Shown one piece after another: positions 8,095 to 15,625 of a stretch of 64,000 nucleotides of DNA. A program made the translations under genes and the position numbers. This DNA is from Polynucleobacter sp. MG-27-Goln-C1 (GTDB lineage Bacteria; Pseudomonadota; Gammaproteobacteria; Burkholderiales; Burkholderiaceae), in the NCBI RefSeq assembly GCF_018881905.1, contig NZ_JACVPM010000003.1, positions 62,001-126,000 of the forward strand, given 5' to 3'. Positions within the stretch are counted from its first letter, which is position 1. Each line of letters starts with the position of its first letter. Under the pieces are notes generated by a model. It was not told the origin of the DNA and ran no database searches. It saw nothing but the letters and a program-made list of their open reading frames with translations.

Positions 8095-8937
8095 CTATGG
8101 ATTGCAGTGCTCACATAGGGAGGGGTTGGCAAATTGAAGTACTTTCATCCCCTCCGTATCCCTGTATTCGCACTTAAGGCATCCCCATATTTTTGCAATC
8201 TCTTGATTGGTAGGCATGCCGCAAGCGTTGCAAGGTAATCCACGCTGAATATCCTTAATCCAGTAGCCAGGCGTCTTACATTCTGGGCATAGAGAATTTA
8301 ATTTGTTTGCAAGATCGATGGTTGCTAACCGTATATGTTCCATTCGTGTTGGGTTGGCAAAGGCTCTGAGGTCATTCTCAACATAAACAATCCCCTTTGA
8401 TGAATGTGCACAGGCCCATTCAAAAGCATCCCTCAGTTGCTTTACGTTGCTAATATTTTTTATTGATTGTGGATGATATTCATCGGTTGGTTTTATAACG
8501 AGATGATGGGATGGAAAAAGTGCAGTATGTGCAAATTTCTCCAACTCCTCCCAGTGGCTGATATAAGTATGGGCGTTTTGAGCGGGGCCGCTATAAAACC
8601 CTGTAATTTCTAGCTGGTTCGCTTGGTCAATGAAGATGACTAATTCATGATTCCATGACAGCATCCCAGTGTATGGGTCAGCGACAAAGGCACCCTCATT
8701 TGCTAACCCGAGGTCGGTACCGATAAGCTCCATGCCAATCTGAGCTTTCTTGCGTGCGGCATCTAATTGGCTGCCGTATCGGGGCGTCTCTAAAGTAAAG
8801 GTTCCCAACAAATCAGTATCGTAAGCATCGGTATGCTTTATCTCAAGTCCAATACTAGGGCTCAGGACATCTCTCAGAACAAGCTCTTTGCCATGCTTTG
8901 TTAAAACGCTGGCTGTTCTATTGAAATATATATTCAT
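8095..8937 (-). CDS. DUF6671-like protein with zinc-ribbon tail
   Basis: This 280-residue cytosolic protein has an N-terminal two-thirds with no motif I can name, apart from TDLGLANEGAFVADP and a PSHHLVIKP segment. The C-terminal ~65 residues hold four CxxC knuckles (CPEC, CNAC, CLKC, CEHC), consistent with two zinc ribbons. The overall pattern agrees with my memory of DUF6671, of unknown function. It may bind nucleic acid through the ribbons, but that is inference. It is convergent with the phasin gene and lies downstream of the SbtA-like gene on the same strand. Confidence 0.6.
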   Translation of the reverse strand: MNIYFNRTASVLTKHGKELVLRDVLSPSIGLEIKHTDAYDTDLLGTFTLETPRYGSQLDAARKKAQIGMELIGTDLGLANEGAFVADPYTGMLSWNHELVIFIDQANQLEITGFYSGPAQNAHTYISHWEELEKFAHTALFPSHHLVIKPTDEYHPQSIKNISNVKQLRDAFEWACAHSSKGIVYVENDLRAFANPTRMEHIRLATIDLANKLNSLCPECKTPGYWIKDIQRGLPCNACGMPTNQEIAKIWGCLKCEYRDTEGMKVLQFANPSLCEHCNP

Positions 8938-8969
8938 CAGAATATCTCTACATAGAGCCCGGGTGCTAG

Positions 8970-9938
8970 CTACATCACCAGTTTGGCAATCATGGCATAC
9001 AAAGGAATGCCTAAAATAATATTGAATGGGAAGGTGATGCCCAGGGACATGCCCATATAGAGTGCGGGATTGACCTCAGGCAATGCATGTCGTAAAACAG
9101 CTGGCACGGCAATATAGGATGCGCTTGAAGCAAGAACCATCAGCAAAATAGTATTGCCAAGTGGCAGCCCAATCAACTTACAGAGCGCCAATGCGATAAG
9201 AGCATGTGAGAGTGGAGATGCAATTGCATAGAGCAGGGTGATAGGTGGCTTCCCATGAAGACCTTTGATATTTCTGGCTGCCATTAAGCCCATGTCCAGA
9301 AGAAAAAATGCGAGCATTCCTTTGAAAAGATCAATAGAAAAGGGCGCCATAAGTTTCTGGCCCGCATCGCCACTTACTAGACCAACTACCATTGATCCAA
9401 GCAGCAAGAGTTGTGCGCCATCGGTAAAGGACTCATGTAGTATTTTTGAGATCCCCGTTTGTTTAACATCAGTTTGAGTTTGTTGTGCGTGTGCGGCCCT
9501 CGCTTTGTTTGCCAGAACTATTGCGAGGATGATCGCCGGAGATTCCATCAGCGCCATCGCTGCTGCCATGTGGCCACCATAGCTAATATTGAATTGATCT
9601 AAGTATTGGGTAGCCGTGATGAATGTCACTGCACTGACAGAACCATAAGTAGCAGCAATCGCTGCCGCATCAAATGTATTCAGTTTAGTTCTGAGGATTT
9701 GATAGCCAATGATAGGAATTAGAATGGCTAAAAATATTGCGAGGCCCAGAGAGAGGGCGATTTCTGTTGTAAAGCCGGATTTATGTAGTGCGAATCCGCC
9801 CTTGAGGCCCAATGCCATTAATAGATAGAGCGATAGAAAGCGAGCAATGGGTTGCGGAATTTCTAGGTTCGACTTCACGGCGCCAGCAAATGCGCCAAAT
9901 ATGAAAAACAGGATTGCGGGATCTAAAAAATTTGCCAT
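8970..9938 (-). CDS. sbtA: SbtA-type sodium-dependent bicarbonate permease
   Basis: This 322-residue integral membrane protein has about ten hydrophobic segments in two inverted halves, split by a hydrophilic loop at about residues 148-175. Conserved segments LDPAILFFIFGAFAG, LKGGFALHKSG, ATYGSVSAVTFITA and the matching SSASYIAVPAVLRHALPE place it in the SbtA (DUF897) family. In cyanobacteria, SbtA imports bicarbonate with Na+. In a heterotroph it may supply bicarbonate for carboxylases. The start lies 3 bases after the stop of the NhaR-type gene upstream on the same strand, so the two form an operon and probably share regulation. Confidence 0.85.
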   Translation of the reverse strand: MANFLDPAILFFIFGAFAGAVKSNLEIPQPIARFLSLYLLMALGLKGGFALHKSGFTTEIALSLGLAIFLAILIPIIGYQILRTKLNTFDAAAIAATYGSVSAVTFITATQYLDQFNISYGGHMAAAMALMESPAIILAIVLANKARAAHAQQTQTDVKQTGISKILHESFTDGAQLLLLGSMVVGLVSGDAGQKLMAPFSIDLFKGMLAFFLLDMGLMAARNIKGLHGKPPITLLYAIASPLSHALIALALCKLIGLPLGNTILLMVLASSASYIAVPAVLRHALPEVNPALYMGMSLGITFPFNIILGIPLYAMIAKLVM

Positions 9939-9941
9939 AAC

Positions 9942-10814
9942 TTAACGCCTGATAATTGCTTCTACTAGTGGATGCTGAATCTTCTTCTCTGAGCGAATAG
10001 CGTAAAAATATTCGTAGATATCCTCGCACTTACCAATCATTTCGATGTGATAGGTCTCTTTTAAATCCTTTTGGATTATTTCCCCGGCTGGAAATACTCC
10101 AAGACCGCTAGCTGCAAAGGTTTTTAGTAGGGCGCTATCTTCAAACTCCCCTGCGATATTGGGGTTGATGCCATTTTGAGCAAACCATTGGTCTATCAAA
10201 TGGCGAACCTTCGAGTGAGAGGTTGGTAGCAAGATGGGCAACTCATTCAGGCATGCGGGAAAGGCTTTCTTGGATTGTTTGAGTAGTTTCTTGGGCCCAA
10301 ACCATGCAATAGATGACTTGATTAATTCTTCACTGTAGACGTGAAGATTTTTGTTGATTGGAGCGGGTCTGTCAGCCAGCACAATATCCAATCTATGTAA
10401 GGCTAAGTCTGCCAAGAGATCCTCAAATTCACCTTCATGCGCAATCAGCTGCACATCATTTTTCTCTAAGATGGGTTCTAGTAACTGCCTAGTTACCAGC
10501 TTGGGTAGGCCATCGGATACGCCAACTGTAATTTTGGTTTTAGGAGAGCTTGCTGCCTCCCTCACTGCCTCAGGTAAGCGCTCACCTAAGAGAAAGATTT
10601 GATCGGCAATTGCTAGGGCAGCAAATCCAGATTCGGTTAGCGCAATACCTCGACCAGCCGGCTTAAATAGTAGATATCCCAATGATTTCTCTAATTCGTG
10701 CACTTGAGCGCTAATTGTCTGGATCGCGATATTAAGGCGTTCGGCAGCCTTAGACATGCTGCCCTCTTTAGCCACTACCCAGAAGTAGTAAAGGTGACGA
10801 TAGTTATAGAGCAT
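9942..10814 (-). CDS. nhaR: NhaR-type LysR-family regulator
   Basis: This 290-residue LysR-type regulator has a winged helix-turn-helix at residues 1-60, opening with NYRHLYYFWVVAKEGS, which is characteristic of NhaR. A substrate-binding domain follows. E. coli NhaR activates the Na+/H+ antiporter gene nhaA in response to Na+. Here the downstream gene, 3 bases away, is the Na+-dependent SbtA permease, so sodium or bicarbonate sensing is plausible (inference). It is divergent from the TerC fusion gene. The 118-base gap between them contains a cluster of CATGG repeats that may be its operator. Confidence 0.8.
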   Translation of the reverse strand: MLYNYRHLYYFWVVAKEGSMSKAAERLNIAIQTISAQVHELEKSLGYLLFKPAGRGIALTESGFAALAIADQIFLLGERLPEAVREAASSPKTKITVGVSDGLPKLVTRQLLEPILEKNDVQLIAHEGEFEDLLADLALHRLDIVLADRPAPINKNLHVYSEELIKSSIAWFGPKKLLKQSKKAFPACLNELPILLPTSHSKVRHLIDQWFAQNGINPNIAGEFEDSALLKTFAASGLGVFPAGEIIQKDLKETYHIEMIGKCEDIYEYFYAIRSEKKIQHPLVEAIIRR

Positions 10815-10892
10815 TTGATTATCAGGTTTTTACGAAATTACTATCACTATATCTCTGCTTTTACTTAAGTGCAAATCAACCTAAATTAACCA

Positions 10893-10916
10893 CATGGAAA
10901 TCCATGGAATTCATGG
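10893..10916. promoter_or_regulatory. CATGG palindrome cluster between nhaR and terC
   Basis: CATGGA-AA-TCCATG (10893-10906) is a perfect 6-bp inverted repeat. CCATG-GAATT-CATGG (10902-10916) is a second inverted repeat overlapping it. Both lie 17-40 bases upstream of the terC-like ATG and in the divergent nhaR promoter region. They could be an operator, for NhaR itself or a metal regulator. No match to a known consensus was established. Confidence 0.35.
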
Positions 10917-10932
10917 GTAATTAAATGAGGAG

Positions 10933-12204
10933 ATGAAATTGGAACTATTTAGCCCCGAATTTTTTTCGGCTTTGCTGGCAATCATTGTGATTGACTTGGT
11001 GCTCGCGGGTGATAACGCCATTGTGATTGCGATGGCGGCTAGAAATCTCCCTGCCCATTTACAGAAAAAGGCAATTATCTGGGGCGCTGTTGGTGCGATC
11101 GCGGTCCGAAGCGCTATGACGCTAATGGTTGTCTATTTGCTGAAGGTGCCTGGCTTGATGCTGATAGGCGGATTGCTGTTGGTTTGGATTGCTTATCGCT
11201 TGCTAAATCCAGAGCAAGAGAATGATGAGCACGGTCAAGCATCCACCACTTTTTGGGGTGCTATGAAAACCATTGTGATCGCAGATGCCATCATGGGTTT
11301 AGATAATGTGCTCGCAGTGGCAGGTGCATCTCATGGCAGTTACGTGCTTGTTGTTCTAGGGTTGTTAATCAGTATTCCAGTGGTTATTTGGGGTTCTACA
11401 CAAATACTCAAGTTGGTCGAACGCTTCCCTTCTGTTACCTACTTGGGCGCTGGCGTGCTGGCATGGACGGCTGCAAAAATGATGACCTCTGAGCCTATCT
11501 CTCAAGAGTGGCTTGCTTCCCAGAGCCCCGCTTTGGAGTACGTGATTCAAGTGGTTGTTGTGTTGGGTGTGTTAGCTAGTGGGTTTATTAGAAGTAGGCG
11601 TTCACTTGAAAGTGTGATTGCTCCTTCGGTTGTAGTTACCGAGTCTGCAAGTGTTGTTTCACAAGAGCAGTCCCCTAATTTTGGAGAAAGCAAAATGAAT
11701 AAAATTTTAATTCCTGTGGATGGTTCAAAAAATTCAGATATGGCAGTAAAGCATGCTGTGAAGACATATGGGCAGGACCCCAGTGCACATTTTCACTTGT
11801 GCAATGTACAGCCTACTTTGTATCGCCACATCGGAAAATTCTTTAGTAAACAAAGCATTAATGAGTGGCATGCTGAGCGTGCTGCCCAGGCTGCAGCGTC
11901 TGCATCCGCTTACCTCGAAAAGCATGGGTTGAACTTTTCTTTTACCTATGTGTGTGGAGATAAAGGTAGCGCCATTCGTGATGAAGCAGTGCGACTTGAA
12001 TGCAATCGCATAGTGATTGGTACTGCAAAGAAAAACTCTTTGAGCCGTTTATTTGAAAACTCTACTACCGCTAAGTTGCTTGAAATCAGCGATATTCCAG
12101 TAGAGGTGGTCACTGGCAACTCCTTGCCCGCACTTGAGCGTTGGGGTATTCCAGCCCTGGGTGCTGGCGCAGCAACTGCACTGATGGCTGTTGTGATCGA
12201 TTAG
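10933..12204 (+). CDS. TerC-family membrane protein fused to universal stress domain
   Basis: This is a 423-residue fusion. Residues 1-210 are a TerC/YjbE-type membrane domain with the two hallmark acidic repeats DLVLAGDNAIVIAMAARNLP (about 20-39) and DAIMGLDNVLAVAG (about 115-128). After a linker, residues 255-395 form a UspA-like domain, beginning NKILIPVDGSKNSDMAVKHA and containing the IVIGTAKKNSLSRLF nucleotide-loop region. A last hydrophobic segment (GAGAATALMAVVI) may re-enter the membrane. TerC proteins such as Alx and MeeF export Mn2+. The attached stress domain could gate transport (inference). GAGGAG precedes the ATG, and a terminator follows. Confidence 0.85.
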   Translation: MKLELFSPEFFSALLAIIVIDLVLAGDNAIVIAMAARNLPAHLQKKAIIWGAVGAIAVRSAMTLMVVYLLKVPGLMLIGGLLLVWIAYRLLNPEQENDEHGQASTTFWGAMKTIVIADAIMGLDNVLAVAGASHGSYVLVVLGLLISIPVVIWGSTQILKLVERFPSVTYLGAGVLAWTAAKMMTSEPISQEWLASQSPALEYVIQVVVVLGVLASGFIRSRRSLESVIAPSVVVTESASVVSQEQSPNFGESKMNKILIPVDGSKNSDMAVKHAVKTYGQDPSAHFHLCNVQPTLYRHIGKFFSKQSINEWHAERAAQAAASASAYLEKHGLNFSFTYVCGDKGSAIRDEAVRLECNRIVIGTAKKNSLSRLFENSTTAKLLEISDIPVEVVTGNSLPALERWGIPALGAGAATALMAVVID

Positions 12205-12227
12205 TTTTAATCCAGCTGTTCTCTTTT

Positions 12228-12256
12228 ATGCCCTTGTTCTGAGGGCATTTTTTTTG
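12228..12256 (+). terminator. Rho-independent terminator after terC-usp fusion
   Basis: ATGCCCT (12228-12234) pairs with AGGGCAT (12242-12248) around a 7-base loop, followed by at least eight T. It begins 24 bases after the stop codon. Confidence 0.85.
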
Positions 12257-12363
12257 CCTTTATATATTCAGTTAAATACTGAAATAAAGTCAATTAAATT
12301 CTGCTTTATTAGAAGTAAAGATTGCCCTATTCTGAATCTGTGTTTGACAAAGGAGATATGACA

Positions 12364-12696
12364 ATGAATGTGATCTTAGATGCGAAGGAAGAAGTTGAGT
12401 CGGAATTAAAGGCCTTCACAGAGAATCGGGTGAAGTTCTCATTGAAGCGACTCTTTTGGATGGTGCGAAAAATCAAGATTCAATATTCTGCAGTGCCGTC
12501 ATCAAAGTCGACTTGCAATCAACATTGCATGATTAGCTTGGAGACATTTGACCACCATCAAATCGAGGTGAGCATGACCGCGAGAGATAGGCGGATGGCT
12601 CTAGAAATGTGCCTTAAGAAAATCTATAAGCTGATTCAGAAGGCGTTTCATAAAAGTCAAAAATATGGGCGATTTTCAAAACATGTTTACGTATGA
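12364..12696 (+). CDS. Divergent HPF/RaiA-like ribosome-associated protein
   Basis: This 110-residue basic protein shows the S30AE/HPF pattern: an ESELKAF-x-x-NRVKFSLKRLFW helix, a strand KIKIQYSAV, then IEVSMTARDRRMALEMCLKKIYKLIQKAF, resembling the strand and final helix of hibernation-promoting factors. Such proteins occupy the 30S subunit in resting cells. The match is distant and the fold is inferred. An ATG at 12358 lies only two bases after the AAAGGAG ribosome site, whereas the ATG at 12364 is 8 bases from it and is preferred. The gene ends just before the leader of the efflux operon, with no terminator seen between. Confidence 0.55.
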   Translation: MNVILDAKEEVESELKAFTENRVKFSLKRLFWMVRKIKIQYSAVPSSKSTCNQHCMISLETFDHHQIEVSMTARDRRMALEMCLKKIYKLIQKAFHKSQKYGRFSKHVYV

Positions 12697-12710
12697 GAAC
12701 TTCACCCCCA

Positions 12711-12737
12711 TTTCAATTTATTCATCATAAGTATGAT
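12711..12737 (+). promoter_or_regulatory. Possible promoter of the riboswitch-RND operon
   Basis: TATGAT at 12732-12737 could be a -10 box, with TTTCAA (12711-12716) as a poor -35 at 15 bases. This would start transcription about 8 bases before the conserved riboswitch. A short inverted repeat ATCAT-AAGT-ATGAT (12724-12737) covers the -10 and could bind a repressor. Both assignments are weak. Confidence 0.35.
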
Positions 12738-12751
12738 CTAATTACAGACAT

Positions 12752-12855
12752 ACACATGGGGAGTAGCCTGCTCAGTTTTCTGAGTCCCTTATGCCGACAA
12801 TTCGACCTTTGGGTCCGGTGTAAGGGTGATTTAATCTCAAGGCAAGACCATTTTA
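12752..12855 (+). promoter_or_regulatory. yybP-ykoY (manganese) riboswitch
   Basis: The conserved 5' strand GGGGAGTAGCC (12758-12768) and the 3' strand GGCAAGACC (12841-12849) of the yybP-ykoY class are both present. Stems seen are P1 ATGG/CCAT (12756-12759 with 12848-12851), a hairpin CTCAG-TTTT-CTGAG (12771-12784), an arm CCCTTA/TAAGGG (12786-12791 with 12821-12826), and inside it CCG/CGG and GACC-TTTG-GGTC (12804-12815). The class binds Mn2+ between its two docked arms and usually turns on Mn2+ exporters. Here it lies 157 bases before the start of a CzcC-like gene, with no other gene in between. Confidence 0.85.
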
Positions 12856-12870
12856 ATTTTTATAAATGGT
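12847..12870 (+). promoter_or_regulatory. Hairpin competing with riboswitch P1
   Basis: ACCATTT (12847-12853) pairs perfectly with AAATGGT (12864-12870). Its left arm includes the four bases that close riboswitch stem P1, so the two helices exclude one another. The run that follows (TATCTTTTGAATTT) is U-rich but interrupted. I infer an expression platform in which Mn2+-stabilised P1 prevents this hairpin. Whether it acts by termination or otherwise is not clear, because the stem is AT-rich. Confidence 0.5.
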
Positions 12871-13011
12871 TATCTTTTGAATTTGCTGCCCCAATCGTTC
12901 GTTTGTCCACTCAAAATCGTGCCCAGATCCCTGATTTGGGGAATTTCTCGGCTATTTGCCATCTCAGAGACGGATAATGGGAAGTCACATCTATTTTCTA
13001 AAATTGTCGTA

Positions 13012-14277
13012 ATGAATCGCTTAACGTCTGCATCGATACTGACTGTCTGCATCCTCTTCGCGGGCGGGGTTGGTGCGCAGGGTCAAAAGCCACTTACGCT
13101 CAATGAGTTGATAGGGATTGCATTGGAATCAAGCCCTCAAGTTTTGGCTGCACGAGATCAGTCTAAGGTAGTCAAAGGCCAGCTCTCTACTGCCCGTGCC
13201 ATTCCAAATCCTGAGTTTGAATTAAATACTGGACAACAAAGGTCGGTAACAGGTCCATTGACTACAGGTAATGTCTCATCATGGTCGGTAACACAGCCTC
13301 TGGATATGCCGTATACCCGCTATCCTAGAGTGAATGCTGCCGAAGCGAATGTCCGTGCCGCAGATGCAACGCGAATTGCATTCGAGATTGAAATGATTTC
13401 AAGAGTGCAACAGCGTTTTTATGAATTAATGCGTCGTGATGCAGAGCTAAAGGCTGCTGAAGAAGATTTGGGATTAACGAAGCAAATTCGTGATCGCATG
13501 CAAATTCGGTACGATGTTGGTGAGACTGCTCGATTTGAATTAATCCGCGCACAAACTGAGTTCCTAAATGCGCAAATTAATACGGAATCTAGCAAGCTTA
13601 GAGTTGAGCAGGCCAAGGGGCAACTCAGACAGGTGGTCGGACATAACTTGCCGGCTGACTATGAGGTGGTTTCTCAAACCTTCAAGATAGAGCCTTTACC
13701 CCCCTTACCAACCTTGCTCAGTGAGTTGCACTCGCAGAGTCCCGAGTTACAAAGGGCAAAAGCAGAGGTTGAGGCGACTGAATCTAGGCTTAGTTTTGAG
13801 CAGAACTCTCGATTACCAAAGCTGTCTATCAAGGCGCAACAATATAACGACCCCAATTTCACTGATCGCCTCTATGGCTTAGTGGTGAGCATTCCTATCT
13901 GGGACTTTAAGGGCGGGCAGATTGCAGAGGCGGAAGCTAATGCATCAAAAGCTAAGAACCAGCTTAATGCACAAAGCCAAAGTCTAGAGCAGCAGTTGGA
14001 GACAGCATACAAGCTCTATCAGATGACTAGCTATCAGGTAAAAATTCTAGATCAGGACGTTGTTCAGTTGGCCTCAAGCGCAAGGCGGATTGCCGAAGTT
14101 TCTTACCGTTATGGTGAGCGAGGCATGCTCGAGTATTTGGATGCACAAAGAACATTTAGGGTGGCTCGCAATGATTTGATCAAGGCTCGCTTTGATTTGG
14201 CTTCGGTTGTTACAGAGATTCAGCGTTTAAGAGCAACTCCAGAATGGATTGCAAAAATTGAGAGTGGAAAGCAATGA
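13012..14277 (+). CDS. czcC: Outer-membrane efflux protein, CzcC/TolC family
   Basis: This 421-residue outer-membrane channel subunit belongs to an RND efflux system. The signal peptide is residues 1-23 (ending GVGAQ), followed by two OEP repeats of long coiled helices, the second ending around EIQRLRATPEW. An in-frame ATG far upstream (12877) would put 45 unrelated residues before the signal peptide, so the ATG at 13012 is chosen. It is the first gene of a four-gene operon and overlaps the membrane-fusion gene by 4 bases. Its long leader of about 260 bases from the likely transcription start contains the Mn2+ riboswitch. The symbol is by family; Cd/Zn/Co specificity is not implied. Confidence 0.8.
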   Translation: MNRLTSASILTVCILFAGGVGAQGQKPLTLNELIGIALESSPQVLAARDQSKVVKGQLSTARAIPNPEFELNTGQQRSVTGPLTTGNVSSWSVTQPLDMPYTRYPRVNAAEANVRAADATRIAFEIEMISRVQQRFYELMRRDAELKAAEEDLGLTKQIRDRMQIRYDVGETARFELIRAQTEFLNAQINTESSKLRVEQAKGQLRQVVGHNLPADYEVVSQTFKIEPLPPLPTLLSELHSQSPELQRAKAEVEATESRLSFEQNSRLPKLSIKAQQYNDPNFTDRLYGLVVSIPIWDFKGGQIAEAEANASKAKNQLNAQSQSLEQQLETAYKLYQMTSYQVKILDQDVVQLASSARRIAEVSYRYGERGMLEYLDAQRTFRVARNDLIKARFDLASVVTEIQRLRATPEWIAKIESGKQ

Positions 14278-15620
14278 AGCAAGAATTCATGGCAGCAGTC
14301 GGAAAATTAAAGGAGCTATACGCTCGCTATAGGGCAGTGGCAAAGGTGCATATTCAGAAATGGATTGCCATCGTCATTAAAACTCAGAACGACTGGTATG
14401 CGCTGACTCATGAGTGGTTTAGTACGCATTTGCCTCGCGTTGCTCAGCAATACGATAAGAGTCCACAGTGGACTCAGAAAGGGCTTTTTTACTTTCCTTG
14501 GTTTTGTTTATTCCTGATCATCTTGAATTACTTCAATGTGTTTGATCGAAGCCCAACTATAAAGTCGGTTCAGGATCCCAATATAGTGATTGTTAATGCT
14601 GATTTAAGAAAAATGATTACAGATGGCAATATTTATACGGGCTCATTTGTTGAGGAGCTGCGAGCGTCTGGCCGCATTGATTTCAATGAGCTCTTTTTAT
14701 CCCGTATTGGTGCCAATGTTACGGGGCGAGTTTCTGATATTTTGGGTGTTCCTGGGCAGGTCGTAAAGCAGGGCGATATCCTCGCTAAAATTACTTCCAC
14801 TGAATTAACGCAATCCCAACTCGCTTACCTAAAAGCCAAGAGTGCTAGTCAGTTAGCCGATCAAGCTGCTAATCGGGCCAGAATTTTGTACAAAGAAGAT
14901 GTGATTGCGTTAGCTGAGTTGCAAAGACGTGAGTCAGAAGCTAGTAGCGCAAAGGCAGAGTTTCGTGCGGCCAATGATCAGTTGAGGGTTCAAGGTATGG
15001 ATCAGCCTAGCATTGATCGACTGGCTAAATCTGGCGTGATTGAATCCACTAATAATGTCATTGCCACTATTCCTGGTGAAATAGTTGAGCGTAAGATTAA
15101 TAAGGGTCAAGTTGTTCAGCCTGCAGAAGCGCTCTTTACAGTGGCTGACTTGAGTACTTTATGGGCCGTATCTGAGATACCTGAGAGCAATGCCTACTTG
15201 ATTCACAAGGGGCAAAAAATTACCTTGATTATTCCAGCCCTCAGGAATGCTGAGGTGGAAGGTATAGTTGCTCACGTGGACTCGATTGTGAATCCACAAA
15301 CACGTACGGTAGTTGTCAGAATGGAAGTGCCCAATAAAGATGGTCTGATCAAACCCGGCATGTTGGCAACAATGATGATTGAAAGTCAACCTACAGAGAG
15401 ATTATTGGTGCCAGTCAGTGCCGTGATTCGCCAAGATAATCATGATCATGTTTTTGTTCGTGAAGATGAAGACACCTATCGAATGGTCGCTGTTAAATTG
15501 GGGCCAGAGGGAAAAGGCTATCGTCCTGTAATTTCTGGACTCAAAGAGGGCCAGGAGATAGCTGTTAATGGGGCTTTTCATTTAAATGCTGAACGTAAGC
15601 GACAGTTGAGCGGTGGATAG
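14274..15620 (+). CDS. czcB: RND periplasmic adaptor (CzcB-like), extended N-terminus
   Basis: This 448-residue membrane-fusion protein has a single transmembrane helix at about residues 70-88 (LFYFPWFCLFLIILNYF). A barrel-sandwich/lipoyl motif follows (NVTGRVSDILGVPGQVVKQGD), then a coiled-coil hairpin, a second lipoyl half (IPGEIVERKINKGQVVQP) and a C-terminal beta-barrel and proximal domain. It joins the inner-membrane pump to the CzcC channel. Unusually, about 68 mostly basic and aromatic residues precede the membrane helix and should be cytoplasmic; most family members begin close to the helix or signal. ATGA overlap couples it to the preceding gene. Confidence 0.85.
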   Translation: MKQEFMAAVGKLKELYARYRAVAKVHIQKWIAIVIKTQNDWYALTHEWFSTHLPRVAQQYDKSPQWTQKGLFYFPWFCLFLIILNYFNVFDRSPTIKSVQDPNIVIVNADLRKMITDGNIYTGSFVEELRASGRIDFNELFLSRIGANVTGRVSDILGVPGQVVKQGDILAKITSTELTQSQLAYLKAKSASQLADQAANRARILYKEDVIALAELQRRESEASSAKAEFRAANDQLRVQGMDQPSIDRLAKSGVIESTNNVIATIPGEIVERKINKGQVVQPAEALFTVADLSTLWAVSEIPESNAYLIHKGQKITLIIPALRNAEVEGIVAHVDSIVNPQTRTVVVRMEVPNKDGLIKPGMLATMMIESQPTERLLVPVSAVIRQDNHDHVFVREDEDTYRMVAVKLGPEGKGYRPVISGLKEGQEIAVNGAFHLNAERKRQLSGG

Positions 15621-15625
15621 ATCTC

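Noticed and set aside
10815-10932. A second yybP-ykoY riboswitch before the TerC fusion, as often seen for TerC genes
   Set aside because: No GGGGAGTAG or CAAGACC elements; the gap is too short for the fold.
12693-12977. 94-codon open frame between the HPF-like gene and czcC
   Set aside because: It runs straight through the riboswitch, has no ribosome site and no protein-like pattern.
12877-13011. Upstream extension of czcC from an in-frame ATG
   Set aside because: It would place 45 residues before a normal signal peptide; the ATG at 13012 gives the expected N-terminus.
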